Below are positions 27,297 through 36,399 of a DNA stretch of 64,000 nt, one piece after another. Both the position numbers and the translations under genes were made by a program. How positions within the stretch are numbered: position 1 is the stretch's first letter; the number at the start of each line of letters is the position of its first letter. Source of the DNA: Thiobacillus sp. 63-78. GTDB taxonomy: Bacteria; Pseudomonadota; Gammaproteobacteria; Burkholderiales; Thiobacillaceae. The stretch is taken from the NCBI GenBank assembly GCA_001899765.1, contig MKWM01000029.1, positions 1 through 64,000 on the forward strand, given 5' to 3'. The notes under the pieces are model-generated. The model ran no database searches and had not been told where the DNA came from. It saw only the letters and a program-made list of their open reading frames with translations.

Positions 27297-28196
27297 ATGA
27301 ATCGGATCAGACATGTCCTCGCTGCCGTGGACCGGTTTCCGCAGAACGATCCCGTGCTGGCGCGCGCCGCAGAGATTGCCCGTGCACATCAGGCGCGACT
27401 CACCATTGTTCATGTCGTCGGCCGCTTCGCCGGGTTCGATCCTGCGCTTGCGGACCCGGGCATGATCCAGCATCAAATACGCCTCATCGCCCGCGAAAAC
27501 ATCGAGGCCGCCATGGCAAGGCAGGCAATCGACATGCCCGGAGTCGATATTCGCATTGAGTCGGGATCGCCGTCCCTGCGCCTCGTCGATCTGGCCCATG
27601 AAACCCGGGCCGATCTGGTCGTGATGATGGCGCATCAGGGAGAGTCGATCCTGGCGAAAATCATCGGCTCGACGACCGATCGGGTGATTCGCGCAGCCTG
27701 TGCGCCGGTGCTGGTGGTCAAGCGGCCGGTCATGCAAGCCTATGAACGCGTGGTGGTGGCCGTGGATCCATCCGATGAATCCGGCGCGATCGTGACCTTC
27801 GTGGCCGCGCTGTTTCCGCTGGCGCGGCTGCGTCTGGTCCATGCGGTACAGATTTCATCGCAGTTCGAGGAGGCGATGCGGCGTGCGGGCCACGGACAGG
27901 CAAGCCTGGCGGCTCATCGCGATGCCCTGGTCCGCCAGGCGAAGGCCTGCCTGCGCGACCTCTCGGAACAACTGGCGCATCGGCCGGCGCGCAGTTCGAC
28001 CTGGGTGGCCGTGGGCGATCCGGCGCAGCTTCTTGCCAGGACGACGCGGAATCCGCAGGTGGGTCTGATCGTGCTGGGTCCCGGCAGCCCGGACCTGATC
28101 CGGCGGGCGCTGCTCGGCAGCGTCACCCGCCGGGTGCTGCAAACCGCGGCCTGCGATGTGTTGATCTGTCCTGCCGCCGTCATTCATCGTGTTTGA
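27297..28196 (+). CDS. Universal stress protein, tandem UspA domains (second)
   Basis: A 299-residue protein with two Usp domains; the first has HVLAAVDRF and MMAHQGESILAKIIGSTTDRV, the second VVVAVDPSDE and LGPGSPDLIRRALLGSVTRRV. AGGAGG lies 9 nt before ATG 27297. Convergent with the HAD-ATPase gene. Confidence 0.9.
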   Translation: MNRIRHVLAAVDRFPQNDPVLARAAEIARAHQARLTIVHVVGRFAGFDPALADPGMIQHQIRLIARENIEAAMARQAIDMPGVDIRIESGSPSLRLVDLAHETRADLVVMMAHQGESILAKIIGSTTDRVIRAACAPVLVVKRPVMQAYERVVVAVDPSDESGAIVTFVAALFPLARLRLVHAVQISSQFEEAMRRAGHGQASLAAHRDALVRQAKACLRDLSEQLAHRPARSSTWVAVGDPAQLLARTTRNPQVGLIVLGPGSPDLIRRALLGSVTRRVLQTAACDVLICPAAVIHRV

Positions 28197-28232
28197 TGCG
28201 TGTGCGGAGCCGTTCAACGATGGCCGTCGCGA

Positions 28233-29948
28233 TCATTCCGGCAGCGTGTAACGGGTATGGATCAATTCTTCGATCATCTGCCGTGTCTGCCACGGCTCAA
28301 GATCGACGCGGCGCTCAAGGCGCTCCGTCTCGTCGGCAAGACTGTCGTCCTTGATCGTGTGGCGGAACCAGCGCGAGTAATCGCCGCGGCGCAGATGGTA
28401 CAGCCAGGTCGATTCGTCGATGCCCTGGGCGATCTGGCAGAACACGACAAGGTTCTGCGCCTTCAGGTTGTGGCGGTTGTCGGGGCCACGGAAATAGAAA
28501 CTGTGCCAGCGCAGATTTCCTTCTGCGTATTTGCGACGGTGACGAATCCGCTCGGCTCGCCCGGGGTAGGCCTGCATCGCGAACGGCGGCCCTTCCCCGC
28601 GGAACCATGCGACGATGCGATCCGCCCGGTAATCCAGATCCACGGGCCACGCGCATGCCTGCCCGGTCGCCTGGGTGAATGTCTCCAGGGTCTGTCGCGG
28701 CGAATGGCCGATCGCCAGCACGATGTCGACGGGGGCCAGGATGGCCCGGGCCACGTGGTCGGGGTGAACGGTGACCAGGATGGTTTCATGGAGTTGCTGC
28801 GGCAGGATGGCCGCTGCATGTCCCCAGGTGTCGGGCAGCATGTGGTGCGCCTCGTCCACGACCAGCCAGTGCGGCCGGCCGGTGCGGGCGCGCATGGCCT
28901 GCAGGCTGGGAAGGAGCTGCGCAAAGAAATCCGGCCGGGCATCCAGCGGGATGCCGAGCAGATTGACGCTCAGATTGATCTCGGGATCTTCGAGAATCGA
29001 CAGTACTTCGCTGACGTTCGGGGCGCGCCACGGGTTGCCCAGTGCCACGACGTCGCGCAGGGTGCCGTAATCACCCTCCGGATCGACGATGCAGATCTGG
29101 TAATCCTTCTCGATGAGCCGTTCGATGATGCCGGCGGCGAGCGTCGATTTGCCGCAGCCGGACGGGCCGGCAACGAGCAGGTTGTGGCCGTAGGGTGAAA
29201 GCTGCACGGCACTGCCGTCCGCGCGTTTCCCGAGCAGAATCGAGTGTTGGGGAAGCGAGCCCTGCAGCCGGCGCAGATCATTGCTGATCAGTTCGTCGAT
29301 CAGTTCGATCACGCCGTCCCCGCTCTCGGCGGCCGTCACGAAGGCGGCGATGCGTTTGATGGAGGGGGCCGCGTTGGCCACCGCCACGGCGCATTCGCAG
29401 CGTTCCAGAAAGGAATGATCGTTTTCCGCGTCGCCGATCCCTGCCACCTCGTGACGCGAAAGTCCCAGTTTCCGCAGCGCGTATCCGAGTCCCGTGCCCT
29501 TGTTGATGCCGGCCGGAAGCACCATCACCGCGCCGCGATTACCGATCACCTGGGCCTCGAGGCCGAGTTCCCAGATGACGTCCTGGACGGTTGCACGATG
29601 TGGCGCGTGGGTCGCCACCAGCACCTGTCCGATCTCGAGCGGTGCGACGCCGCGCGCCAGCAGGGTCTGCACCAGCAGTTTGGACGGTGGATTGGCGAGT
29701 CGCGTTTCCTCCCTGCTCGCGGGATCGTAAACGATTGCACCGTTCTCGGCGACGATGAGGTCGAACAGCTGCGCGCAGGAACAGACCGCAAGCAGATCGT
29801 CGAGCTGGCGGCCCGTGACCAGAATCGCCCGCCTGCCGGATACCCTCAGGCGTTCCAGCGCGTGTACCACCGGCTCCGACAGCCGGTCATCCGAAGACAG
29901 GGTGCCATCGTAGTCCGTCACCAGTGCGAGGTAACGCATATCGTTCAC
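28233..29948 (-). CDS. HAD-IIB phosphatase fused to a HerA/FtsK-like ATPase
   Basis: A 571-residue fusion. Residues 1-225 form a Cof/SPP-type HAD hydrolase: DYDGT (Asp12, Asp14), LVTGR, Lys150 and GDAEND (172-177). Residues about 235-480 form a P-loop ATPase: Walker A GPSGCGKST (261-269), IVDPEGDY (287-294) and Walker B WLVVDEAHH. All HAD and P-loop key residues are present, so both halves may be active. Substrate unknown (sugar or polyol phosphate is plausible for HAD-IIB). A very strong ribosome site, AAGGGGGTGA, precedes the ATG. Confidence 0.85.
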   Translation of the reverse strand: MNDMRYLALVTDYDGTLSSDDRLSEPVVHALERLRVSGRRAILVTGRQLDDLLAVCSCAQLFDLIVAENGAIVYDPASREETRLANPPSKLLVQTLLARGVAPLEIGQVLVATHAPHRATVQDVIWELGLEAQVIGNRGAVMVLPAGINKGTGLGYALRKLGLSRHEVAGIGDAENDHSFLERCECAVAVANAAPSIKRIAAFVTAAESGDGVIELIDELISNDLRRLQGSLPQHSILLGKRADGSAVQLSPYGHNLLVAGPSGCGKSTLAAGIIERLIEKDYQICIVDPEGDYGTLRDVVALGNPWRAPNVSEVLSILEDPEINLSVNLLGIPLDARPDFFAQLLPSLQAMRARTGRPHWLVVDEAHHMLPDTWGHAAAILPQQLHETILVTVHPDHVARAILAPVDIVLAIGHSPRQTLETFTQATGQACAWPVDLDYRADRIVAWFRGEGPPFAMQAYPGRAERIRHRRKYAEGNLRWHSFYFRGPDNRHNLKAQNLVVFCQIAQGIDESTWLYHLRRGDYSRWFRHTIKDDSLADETERLERRVDLEPWQTRQMIEELIHTRYTLPE

Positions 29949-30212
29949 CCCCTTTCATGGCTGCGCGCCCTGCGCGTCGGATCGCCACGTATTTCCGACG
30001 GCAGAGGTGAAAGGCAAGACCCGCCGCGGATGCTTTTCTTCTAGCGTGTCTTGACGTCTCCTGAATCATAGACCGGAATGTCCGTGAACCGGGGACCGTT
30101 CAGCCAGACTGGATGCATCCGGAGAGGATCCGCGGGCCGGGCCGGGCGCTGCCGCCGGCAGGGGCCAATGCGCTGTCCGCCGTGCAGCGGGCGCTCCTGC
30201 GGCAGGTCTGGA

Positions 30213-30467
30213 TCAGCGCCCCTCGGGCAGCACGATATTGACTTCCAGCACTTCGTAATTGCCCTGTTTTTCGAGTCCTACCTTGATGTCGTCGGGGTTG
30301 ACCGGGAAGTATTTTGAAATCACCGCGACCAGATCCTTTTGCAGGTCGGGCAGGAAATCCGGACCGGACAGGCTCGCGCGCTCGTGCGCGATGATGAGTT
30401 GCAGCCGTTCTTTGGCGACCGAGGCGGTGGCTTTCTTTTCGCCGAATATGAGGGAGAGCCAGGACAT
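30213..30467 (-). CDS. minE: Cell-division topological specificity factor MinE
   Basis: An 84-residue MinE with the MinD-activating N-terminal segment ([13 protein letters not shown]) and C-terminal dimerisation domain. Last gene of minCDE, starting 1 nt after minD. With MinCD it oscillates to place the division septum at mid-cell. Confidence 0.96.
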   Translation of the reverse strand: MSWLSLIFGEKKATASVAKERLQLIIAHERASLSGPDFLPDLQKDLVAVISKYFPVNPDDIKVGLEKQGNYEVLEVNIVLPEGR

Positions 30468-30468
30468 G

Positions 30469-31284
30469 TCACTTGCCTCCGAACAGACGTTTGATCAGGC
30501 CCGGCTTCTCGTATTCGACGAAACGCAGCGGGTGTGCTTCGCCGAGAAAACGACCGATCGTATCCTGGTAGGCGTCGGCGACCGGCGTGTCTTTCTGGTG
30601 GATCGCCGGGATGCCCTGGTTGGACGCCTGCAGCACCGCCTCGGATTCGGGAATCACGCCCAGCAGCGGAATCCGCAGCAGTTCCTGGATGTCGGTGTAG
30701 GTCAGCATCTCGCCGTCGTGCGCGCGCTTGGGCGAATAGCGCGTGACCAGCAGGTGTTCCTGCACCGGCTCGCGGCCTTCGATGGCACGCCGGCTCTTCG
30801 ACTGGATGATGCCGAGAATGCGGTCGGAGTCGCGCACCGACGAGACTTCCGGATTGGTGACGACGATCGCCACGTCGGCGAAGGTCAGCGCCACCACCGC
30901 GCCGTGCTCGATGCCGGCGGGCGAGTCGCAGACGACGTAGTCGAAGCCCTGGTGTGCGAGTTCCTGCAGCACCTTTTCCACGCCTTCCTCGGTCAGCGCG
31001 TCCTTGTCGCGCGTCTGCGAGGCGGGCAGCACGAACAGGTTGTCGGCGTGCTTGTCCTTGATCAGCGCCTGGTGCAGGTTGGCGTCGCCCTGGATGACGT
31101 TGACGAAGTCGTACACCACGCGGCGTTCGCAGCCCATGATGAGATCGAGGTTCCTCAGACCGACGTCGAAATCGATCACGGCCGTCTTGAAGCCGCGCAG
31201 GGCCAGGCCGCTGGCGATCGAGGCGCTGGTGGTGGTCTTGCCGACGCCGCCCTTGCCTGAGGTGACAGTGATGATGGTGGTCAC
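30469..31284 (-). CDS. minD: Septum-site determining ATPase MinD
   Basis: A 271-residue deviant-Walker P-loop ATPase with GKGGVGKTT near the N-terminus and the amphipathic membrane-targeting C-terminal helix ([11 protein letters not shown]). GTG start at 31284. Recruits MinC to the membrane and is released by MinE. Confidence 0.97.
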   Translation of the reverse strand: MTTIITVTSGKGGVGKTTTSASIASGLALRGFKTAVIDFDVGLRNLDLIMGCERRVVYDFVNVIQGDANLHQALIKDKHADNLFVLPASQTRDKDALTEEGVEKVLQELAHQGFDYVVCDSPAGIEHGAVVALTFADVAIVVTNPEVSSVRDSDRILGIIQSKSRRAIEGREPVQEHLLVTRYSPKRAHDGEMLTYTDIQELLRIPLLGVIPESEAVLQASNQGIPAIHQKDTPVADAYQDTIGRFLGEAHPLRFVEYEKPGLIKRLFGGK

Positions 31285-31307
31285 GGAGCTTCCTTTTTAC
31301 TGGGGGG

Positions 31308-32057
31308 TTAGAGAGGTTCGATGACGAGTTGGCTCGAATCGGCCAGGCGGATTTGCGCCGGTTTCTTCGCCACGGCGGCATCCGGTGCCGAGTCGAAGGT
31401 GCGGTACACCCCCGCGATCGACACCAGTTCGGCCTCGAGCTGCGTGGTGAAGATGCGCGCCGAGGTGTCGCCGCGCGCGCCGGCGAGGGCCCGGCCCTTG
31501 AGCGGGGCATACACATGGATGCTGCCGTCGGCGATCACTTCCGCGCCGGGATTGACCGCCGCCAGCACCACGATGTCGCCGCCCGCGGCGTACACGCGCT
31601 GGCCCGAGCGCAGCGGCTTGTCGATGATGCGGGTGGGCGCGGCGGCAGGTGCCGCAGGTTCCGGTACGGGCGCCGCTTCGGCTTGCGGCGCGGGTTCTTC
31701 GGTTGCGGCGACGGCAGGTCCCGGTGTGGCATCGTTCAGCACCAGTAGCCCGGCCTGCCGGGCGGCTGCCGCCAGTTCATTCGAAGCGTTCTGTACCGCG
31801 AACGGATTCAGCCCCCGGCTCCTCAGCTCATTCGCCAGCCAGGTCCAGTCGGGCGGAGCAGCGTCCGCCGCCAGCCGCCCGCACTCGAACACCGCCGCCT
31901 CGCCCCCGAAGAAATCCGGCGTCGCCGCGAACAGCGTGGAGATGTGAGTGTTCAGCGCGGCATGGTCGGCGCTGTTGAGGACGACCTGGATTCCGGCGAG
32001 CCGCGTGGTTTTCAGTTCCAGCGCGGGCGCGGGGCGGGGCTCACGTCGGCGCGGCAT
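31308..32057 (-). CDS. minC: Septum-site determining protein MinC
   Basis: A 249-residue MinC. The N-terminal FtsZ-inhibiting domain is at about 10-110; a Pro/Ala-rich linker lies at about 120-145; the C-terminal beta-helical domain (LRSGQRVYAAGGDIVVL, GAEVIADGSIHVYAPLKGRALAG) binds MinD. First gene of the operon. Confidence 0.96.
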   Translation of the reverse strand: MPRRREPRPAPALELKTTRLAGIQVVLNSADHAALNTHISTLFAATPDFFGGEAAVFECGRLAADAAPPDWTWLANELRSRGLNPFAVQNASNELAAAARQAGLLVLNDATPGPAVAATEEPAPQAEAAPVPEPAAPAAAPTRIIDKPLRSGQRVYAAGGDIVVLAAVNPGAEVIADGSIHVYAPLKGRALAGARGDTSARIFTTQLEAELVSIAGVYRTFDSAPDAAVAKKPAQIRLADSSQLVIEPL

Positions 32058-32171
32058 GGCGAGCGGGGCGGGGTGGATTCACAAAACGGACGGATAGAAA
32101 GCAACCCCGAGAGTCTAGCCGCACCTGCATGGCGGGGCAATACTGGCTGGCGGCTTGCCCCGTGCGCGGGC

Positions 32172-32969
32172 TCAGGCCGCCTCTTGCGGCCGCATCTGCC
32201 GGCTGTAGAGGAATTCCAGCACCCGGCTGCGCAGGCCGTGATAGTGCGGGTCGTGCGCCAGCGCCAGACGGTCGCGCGGGCGCGGCAGGTCGACGCTGAG
32301 GATTTCGCCGATGGTGGCGGCGGGGCCGTTGGTCATCATCACGATGCGGTCGGACAGCAATACCGCTTCGTCGACGTCGTGGGTCACCATGATGACGGTA
32401 CTTTTTGTCGCGGCGACGATCTTCATCAGTTCGTCCTGCAGGTGGGCGCGGGTCAACGCGTCGAGCGCGCCGAAAGGCTCGTCCATCAACAGCACTTTCG
32501 GCTCCATCGCCAGCGCGCGGGCGATGCCGACGCGCTGCTTCATGCCGCCCGAGATTTCGCCCGGCAGCCTGGCCGCGGCGTGGGCGAGGCCCACCAGATC
32601 GAGCGCGGCGCGGGTGCGCGCCTTCAACTGCGCTTTCGATTCGCGGCCGCCGAACACCTTTTCCACCGCGAGGTGGACGTTGTCGAATGTTGTGAGCCAG
32701 GGCAGCAGCGAGTGGTTCTGGAACACCACCGAGCGTTCCGGCCCCGGCCCCTTGATTTCCTTGTTGGCGAGCAGCAGCACGCCGTCGCTGGCGTCGAGCA
32801 GGCCCGCCACCAGGTTGAGCAGGGTCGATTTGCCGCAGCCGGAATGGCCGATCAGCGCGATGAACTCGCCCTGCTCGACGTTGAGATTGATGCCGGTCAG
32901 CGCGGTGAACTTGCCTTTCCTGGTGCTGAACACCATGCCGGCGTTTTCGATCTGGACGTAGGATGGCAT
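32172..32969 (-). CDS. nrtD: Nitrate-type ABC transporter ATP-binding protein
   Basis: A 265-residue ATPase with Walker A GHSGCGKST (41-49), signature ISGGMKQR, Walker B VLLMDEPFGALD and VTHDVDEA. Similarity is highest to NrtD/SsuB/TauB-type subunits; the NrtA and NrtB partners upstream point to nitrate/nitrite (or cyanate/bicarbonate) uptake. It is separated from nrtB by palindromic element A but retains its own AAGGAAAA ribosome site. Confidence 0.85.
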   Translation of the reverse strand: MPSYVQIENAGMVFSTRKGKFTALTGINLNVEQGEFIALIGHSGCGKSTLLNLVAGLLDASDGVLLLANKEIKGPGPERSVVFQNHSLLPWLTTFDNVHLAVEKVFGGRESKAQLKARTRAALDLVGLAHAAARLPGEISGGMKQRVGIARALAMEPKVLLMDEPFGALDALTRAHLQDELMKIVAATKSTVIMVTHDVDEAVLLSDRIVMMTNGPAATIGEILSVDLPRPRDRLALAHDPHYHGLRSRVLEFLYSRQMRPQEAA

Positions 32970-32983
32970 GTCTTTTCCTTTCT

Positions 32984-33124
32984 AGGGATCAGGATTCAGG
33001 GATCATGGGTCAGGGGTGGAGCGGTCTGCGGCCGCGATTTTTTGAGAAGGCGCGAAGCGACATTCCCTGGCCCCTGAATCCTGACCCCTGACCCCTGACC
33101 CCTGAATCCTGGCCCCTGGCCCCT
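32984..33124. repeat. Heptamer-arm palindromic element A (nrtB-nrtD spacer)
   Basis: A 141-bp element. The left arm (32984-33016) and right arm (33065-33124) are complementary and built from GGRNTCA heptamers (GGATTCA, GGGGTCA, GGGATCA). They flank a core, GGTCTGCGGCCGCG...GAAGGCGCGAAGC...ACATTCCCTG, shared with elements B and C. It begins 2 bp after the nrtB stop and ends 14 bp before the nrtD start. Transcribed, it would form a long, stable hairpin. Confidence 0.92.
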
Positions 33125-33126
33125 TA

Positions 33127-34041
33127 TCACTCATAACTAAACCGTTTCGCCACCAGCATCAGCCCCTGCTCCAGCAGCAGTCCGACGATGCCGACGATGA
33201 AGATGGCGATGATGATGTGGGCGACGTTGAGGTTGTTCCATTCGTCCCACACCCAGAAGCCGATGCCGACGCCGCCGGTGAGCATCTCGGCGGCGACGAT
33301 CACCAGCCAGGCGACGCCGATCGCCAGCCGCACGCCGGTCAGTACGTAGGGCAGCACCGCCGGGAACAGGATGCGGGTAAACACCTTGAACTCGGCCAGC
33401 TTGAGCACGCGCGCGACGTTCAGGTAGTCCTGTGGGATGCGCTGCACGCCGGCGGCGGTGTTCAGCACCATCGGCCAGATGCTGGAAATGAAAATCACCC
33501 AGATCGACGCCGGTTCGGCCTTCTGCAGCACCAGCAGGCCGATCGGCAGCCACGCCAGCGGCGACACCGGACGCAGGATGCCGATGATGGGCGCGAGCAT
33601 CTGGTTGAGGAAGGCGAAGCGGCCGATCAGGAAGCCGAGCGGAATGCCGACGGCGGCGGCGAGTCCGAAGCCGATGCCGACGCGATAGAGCGAATTGAGG
33701 ATGTTCCAGCCGATGCCCTGGTCGTTGGGGCCGCTGTCGTAGAACGGGTCGGAAAACAGCGTGACCGCCGCGCCCCAGGTTTCGGCCGGGCCGGGGATCT
33801 TGCCGCCGATGCTGGCGATGATCGCCCACAGCGCGACGAACAGTGCGATCCCCAGAACCGGCGGGATGGTGGCCTTGACGACGTTGGTCACGCCTTCGCG
33901 GAAGCGCTTGCCGCCCTCGGTTTCGAACAGCGGCGTGCGGCGCGTCGGCAGCGCGGGTTCGTTCGCGGCCGCGTGCGTTTCGGTTTCCGGCGCCGCCATG
34001 ACCTCGGATAGCCTTTGGCCGTTCAATGTGACTGCATTCAT
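33127..34041 (-). CDS. nrtB: Nitrate-type ABC transporter permease
   Basis: A 304-residue permease with a cytoplasmic N-terminus of about 60 residues, six membrane helices and an EAA-type loop (YLNVARVLKLAEFKVFTRILFP). Matches the NrtB/CmpB/SsuC group. Middle gene of nrtA-nrtB-nrtD. Confidence 0.88.
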   Translation of the reverse strand: MNAVTLNGQRLSEVMAAPETETHAAANEPALPTRRTPLFETEGGKRFREGVTNVVKATIPPVLGIALFVALWAIIASIGGKIPGPAETWGAAVTLFSDPFYDSGPNDQGIGWNILNSLYRVGIGFGLAAAVGIPLGFLIGRFAFLNQMLAPIIGILRPVSPLAWLPIGLLVLQKAEPASIWVIFISSIWPMVLNTAAGVQRIPQDYLNVARVLKLAEFKVFTRILFPAVLPYVLTGVRLAIGVAWLVIVAAEMLTGGVGIGFWVWDEWNNLNVAHIIIAIFIVGIVGLLLEQGLMLVAKRFSYE

Positions 34042-34086
34042 GTGCGTTCTCCTGGCGCCCCGGCGTGATCGGGGCGCGGTTCATAC

Positions 34087-35358
34087 TCAGGCCTTGATCC
34101 TGAAACTGTCGGCGTACTGGGCGGGCTTGCTGCCGTCCCACACCACGCCGTCGATCAGCTTCGACGCGCGCATGCCGGATTTCGGCAGCGGCGTCCCGGT
34201 CATCGCGGCGGCCTCTTTGTAGAGGTCGATGCGGTTGACTTTCCTGGCCACCGCCAGATAGTCGGGGTGCGTCTTCAGCAGACCCCAGCGCTTGTGCTGG
34301 GTGAGAAACCACATGCCGTCCGACAGGTAGGGGAAGCCGACCGAGCCGCCGTTGTAGAACTTCATGTAGTCGGGGTCGCTCCACTTCCTGCCGAGGCCGT
34401 TGTCGTACTCGCCGTGCATGCGACCGACGATCGAGTCGTAGTCGGTGTTGACGTAGGACTTGGCCGAAATGACCCTGGCGACCTCGGCGCGGTGCTTCAT
34501 GTCGTCGATGTATTTCGACGCATCGAGAATCGCGGCGATCATCGCCCGCGCCGTGTTGGGATATTTCTCGACGAATTCGGCGCGGGTGCCGAGCACCTTC
34601 TCCGGATGATTTTTCCAGATGGCCTGCGTGGTGACGGCGGTGAAGCCGATGTTGTCGCGGATCGCGCGCGCGTTCCACGGTTCGCCGACGCAGAAGCCGT
34701 CCATGTTGCCGACCCGCATGTTGGCGACCATCTGCGGCGGCGGCACCACGATGTTCTTGACGTCGCGGAAGGGGTCGATGCCGTGCGCCGCCAGCCAGTA
34801 GTACAGCCACATCGCGTGGGTGCCGGTGGGGAAGGTCTGGGCGAAGGTGTATTCGCGCGGCTCGGCCTTCACCAGCCTGGCGAGCGAGGCGCCGTCGCGC
34901 ACGCCCTTGGCCTTCAACTGATTCGACAGCGTGATCGCCTGGCCGTTGTGGTTCAGCGTGGCGAGCACCGCCATGTCCTGCTTCGGCCCGCCGATGCCGA
35001 GCTGCACGCCGTAGATCAGGCCGTACAGCACGTGTGCGGCGTCGAGTTCGCCGTTCACCAGCTTGTCGCGCACCGCGGCCCACGAGGCTTCCTTGCTGGG
35101 CGTGATGGTGAGGCCGTATTTCCTGTCGAAGCCCTTCACCGCGGCCATCACCACCGACGCGCAATCGGTCAGCGGGATGAAACCGACGCTGAGCCTGGGC
35201 TTCTCCGGCGCATCGGAACCCGCAGCCCAGGCGCCGCTGCGCACGCCAGGCGGCACCATCGCCATCAGCGCGGCGGCGGCCGACAGGGCGGTGGTCCTCT
35301 TGATGAAATCGCGCTTGCCCGGATCCTGGATGGGAGCCTTGTCCTGAGTGTCGCTCAC
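34087..35358 (-). CDS. nrtA: Nitrate-type ABC transporter substrate-binding protein
   Basis: A 423-residue NrtA/CmpA-family periplasmic protein. The N-terminus has a Tat-like signal with KR in place of RR (GKRDFIKR, residues 14-21) followed by an Ala-rich hydrophobic stretch. The mature region begins near KPRLSVGFIPLTDCA. The secretion signal argues for a transporter component, not the cytoplasmic nitrate sensor NasS of the same family. GTG start at 35358 with GGAG 8 nt upstream. Its leader holds a sigma-54 promoter and an attenuator. Confidence 0.87.
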   Translation of the reverse strand: MSDTQDKAPIQDPGKRDFIKRTTALSAAAALMAMVPPGVRSGAWAAGSDAPEKPRLSVGFIPLTDCASVVMAAVKGFDRKYGLTITPSKEASWAAVRDKLVNGELDAAHVLYGLIYGVQLGIGGPKQDMAVLATLNHNGQAITLSNQLKAKGVRDGASLARLVKAEPREYTFAQTFPTGTHAMWLYYWLAAHGIDPFRDVKNIVVPPPQMVANMRVGNMDGFCVGEPWNARAIRDNIGFTAVTTQAIWKNHPEKVLGTRAEFVEKYPNTARAMIAAILDASKYIDDMKHRAEVARVISAKSYVNTDYDSIVGRMHGEYDNGLGRKWSDPDYMKFYNGGSVGFPYLSDGMWFLTQHKRWGLLKTHPDYLAVARKVNRIDLYKEAAAMTGTPLPKSGMRASKLIDGVVWDGSKPAQYADSFRIKA

Positions 35359-35391
35359 GTTGCGTTCTCCAAATGCCCGGAGGGCATGAAT

Positions 35392-35425
35392 AAAAAAGGC
35401 GTCGCCTGCGAGGGCGGACGCCTTT
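35392..35425 (-). terminator. Intrinsic terminator in the nrtA leader (probable attenuator)
   Basis: On the minus strand AAAGGCGTC-C-GCC pairs with GGC-GACGCCTTT around a 6-nt loop CTCGCA and is followed by a run of six T. It lies between the sigma-54 promoter and the nrtA start, about 35 bp before the GTG. A terminator here blocks the operon unless read through, the layout expected for control by an ANTAR antiterminator such as the NasT-like protein encoded next door. Confidence 0.75.
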
Positions 35426-35493
35426 GTCCATTGCCGGATAAATCGAGGGTAGAACCGAAGGCCGCATCGTTGCGACGCTTCAGTTCACGTTTA

Positions 35494-35508
35494 GCAACCC
35501 CTGTGCCA
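35494..35508 (-). promoter_or_regulatory. Sigma-54 promoter of nrtABD
   Basis: On the minus strand TGGCAC (35508-35503), 5 bp, TTGC (35497-35494) matches the -24/-12 consensus exactly. Transcription would start near 35482, about 125 bp upstream of the nrtA start. Confidence 0.85.
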
Positions 35509-35583
35509 GTTGTGCAAAATCCTTGTGTGGATTGGGTTTACGAGTGATTGGGTAGAGCGGTCACACGCTTGCTGCGGGATGGC

Positions 35584-35600
35584 TGCACCCACGCGGTGCG
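35584..35600. promoter_or_regulatory. NtrC-type enhancer site
   Basis: TGCACC-CACGC-GGTGCG closely matches the NtrC box TGCACC-N5-GGTGCA and is centred about 110 bp upstream of the predicted sigma-54 start. A further TGGTGCACCA palindrome at 35612-35621 may be a second site. Together with the promoter this indicates nitrogen-limitation control. Confidence 0.72.
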
Positions 35601-35635
35601 CGTTGGCAGCGTGGTGCACCAATTGGAACGGACAA

Positions 35636-36202
35636 TCAGATCGCTGACTTCTGCAGGATCTGCCGCGCAACGTCCGCCAGCTTGATCCCGCGATCCATCG
35701 CCGCGCGCCGCATTTCGCGGTAGATCTCCGGCTCCGGCGCGCCGGTCTGCCTGATCAGCAGCGCCTTGGCCTGGTCGATCAATCTGCGCTCGGCCAGTTC
35801 GAGGCGTGCCTGTGCGAGCTGGCCGTGCAGCGCCTGGACGGCTTCGAAGCGCGACACCGCCACATCGAGAATGGGTCTGAGCCGCGAGGGGTCGAGCCCA
35901 TCGACCACATAGGAGGTCACCCCCGCCTGGGTTGCCGCGCGGATCGATTCCGCGCTGCCGTCGCCGGTGAACATCACGATCGGGCGCGGACAATCCTGGT
36001 TCGCCACGCAGAGGTGTGCCAGGGTATCGCGGTCGGGCGAGTCCTGCGCGATGACGACCACGTCCGGGCGCAGGGTCTGGAATTGCGCGTCGAGGCTGCG
36101 CGCCGAGTCGAGCGCCGCCGCGATCACGCAACCCGCCGTATCGAGCGCGGACATCAGCCGTGCCAGCCGCTCGGGCTGGTTTTCGATAATCAGTACACGC
36201 AT
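35636..36202 (-). CDS. nasT: NasT-like ANTAR-domain RNA-binding antiterminator
   Basis: A 188-residue protein with an N-terminal receiver-like domain (RVLIIENQPERL) and a C-terminal ANTAR three-helix domain (ERRLIDQAKALLIRQTGAPEPEIYREMRR). NasT binds paired RNA hairpins in nitrate-assimilation leaders and prevents termination. The position expected for the phospho-acceptor Asp reads Ala in DVVVIAQDSPDRD, so control by phosphorylation is doubtful; NasT proteins are instead sequestered by NasS, which is not in this window. The ATG at 36202 fits the domain start. Confidence 0.85.
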   Translation of the reverse strand: MRVLIIENQPERLARLMSALDTAGCVIAAALDSARSLDAQFQTLRPDVVVIAQDSPDRDTLAHLCVANQDCPRPIVMFTGDGSAESIRAATQAGVTSYVVDGLDPSRLRPILDVAVSRFEAVQALHGQLAQARLELAERRLIDQAKALLIRQTGAPEPEIYREMRRAAMDRGIKLADVARQILQKSAI

Positions 36203-36399
36203 GGTCTGGCGATCTGGAAGTTCAATCGGGATACAGCAGGAGACATGCCAGGCCTGAGAGCGGTGAATGATCAAAGGCTTGTGCTTTGCTGAGGCCGACG
36301 CCGGGCGGGGCGGGGTGAACGCTTGTGGTGCATGGCGCGGAGAAATGGAATCAAAACGGGGCACGCGCCCGCTCCAGCCGTAAGAAAAACGCAAGCGCG

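Noticed and set aside
34087-35358. NrtA-family protein considered as the nitrate sensor NasS
   Set aside because: It carries a Tat-like export signal and is followed by permease and ATPase genes, so it is the transporter component.
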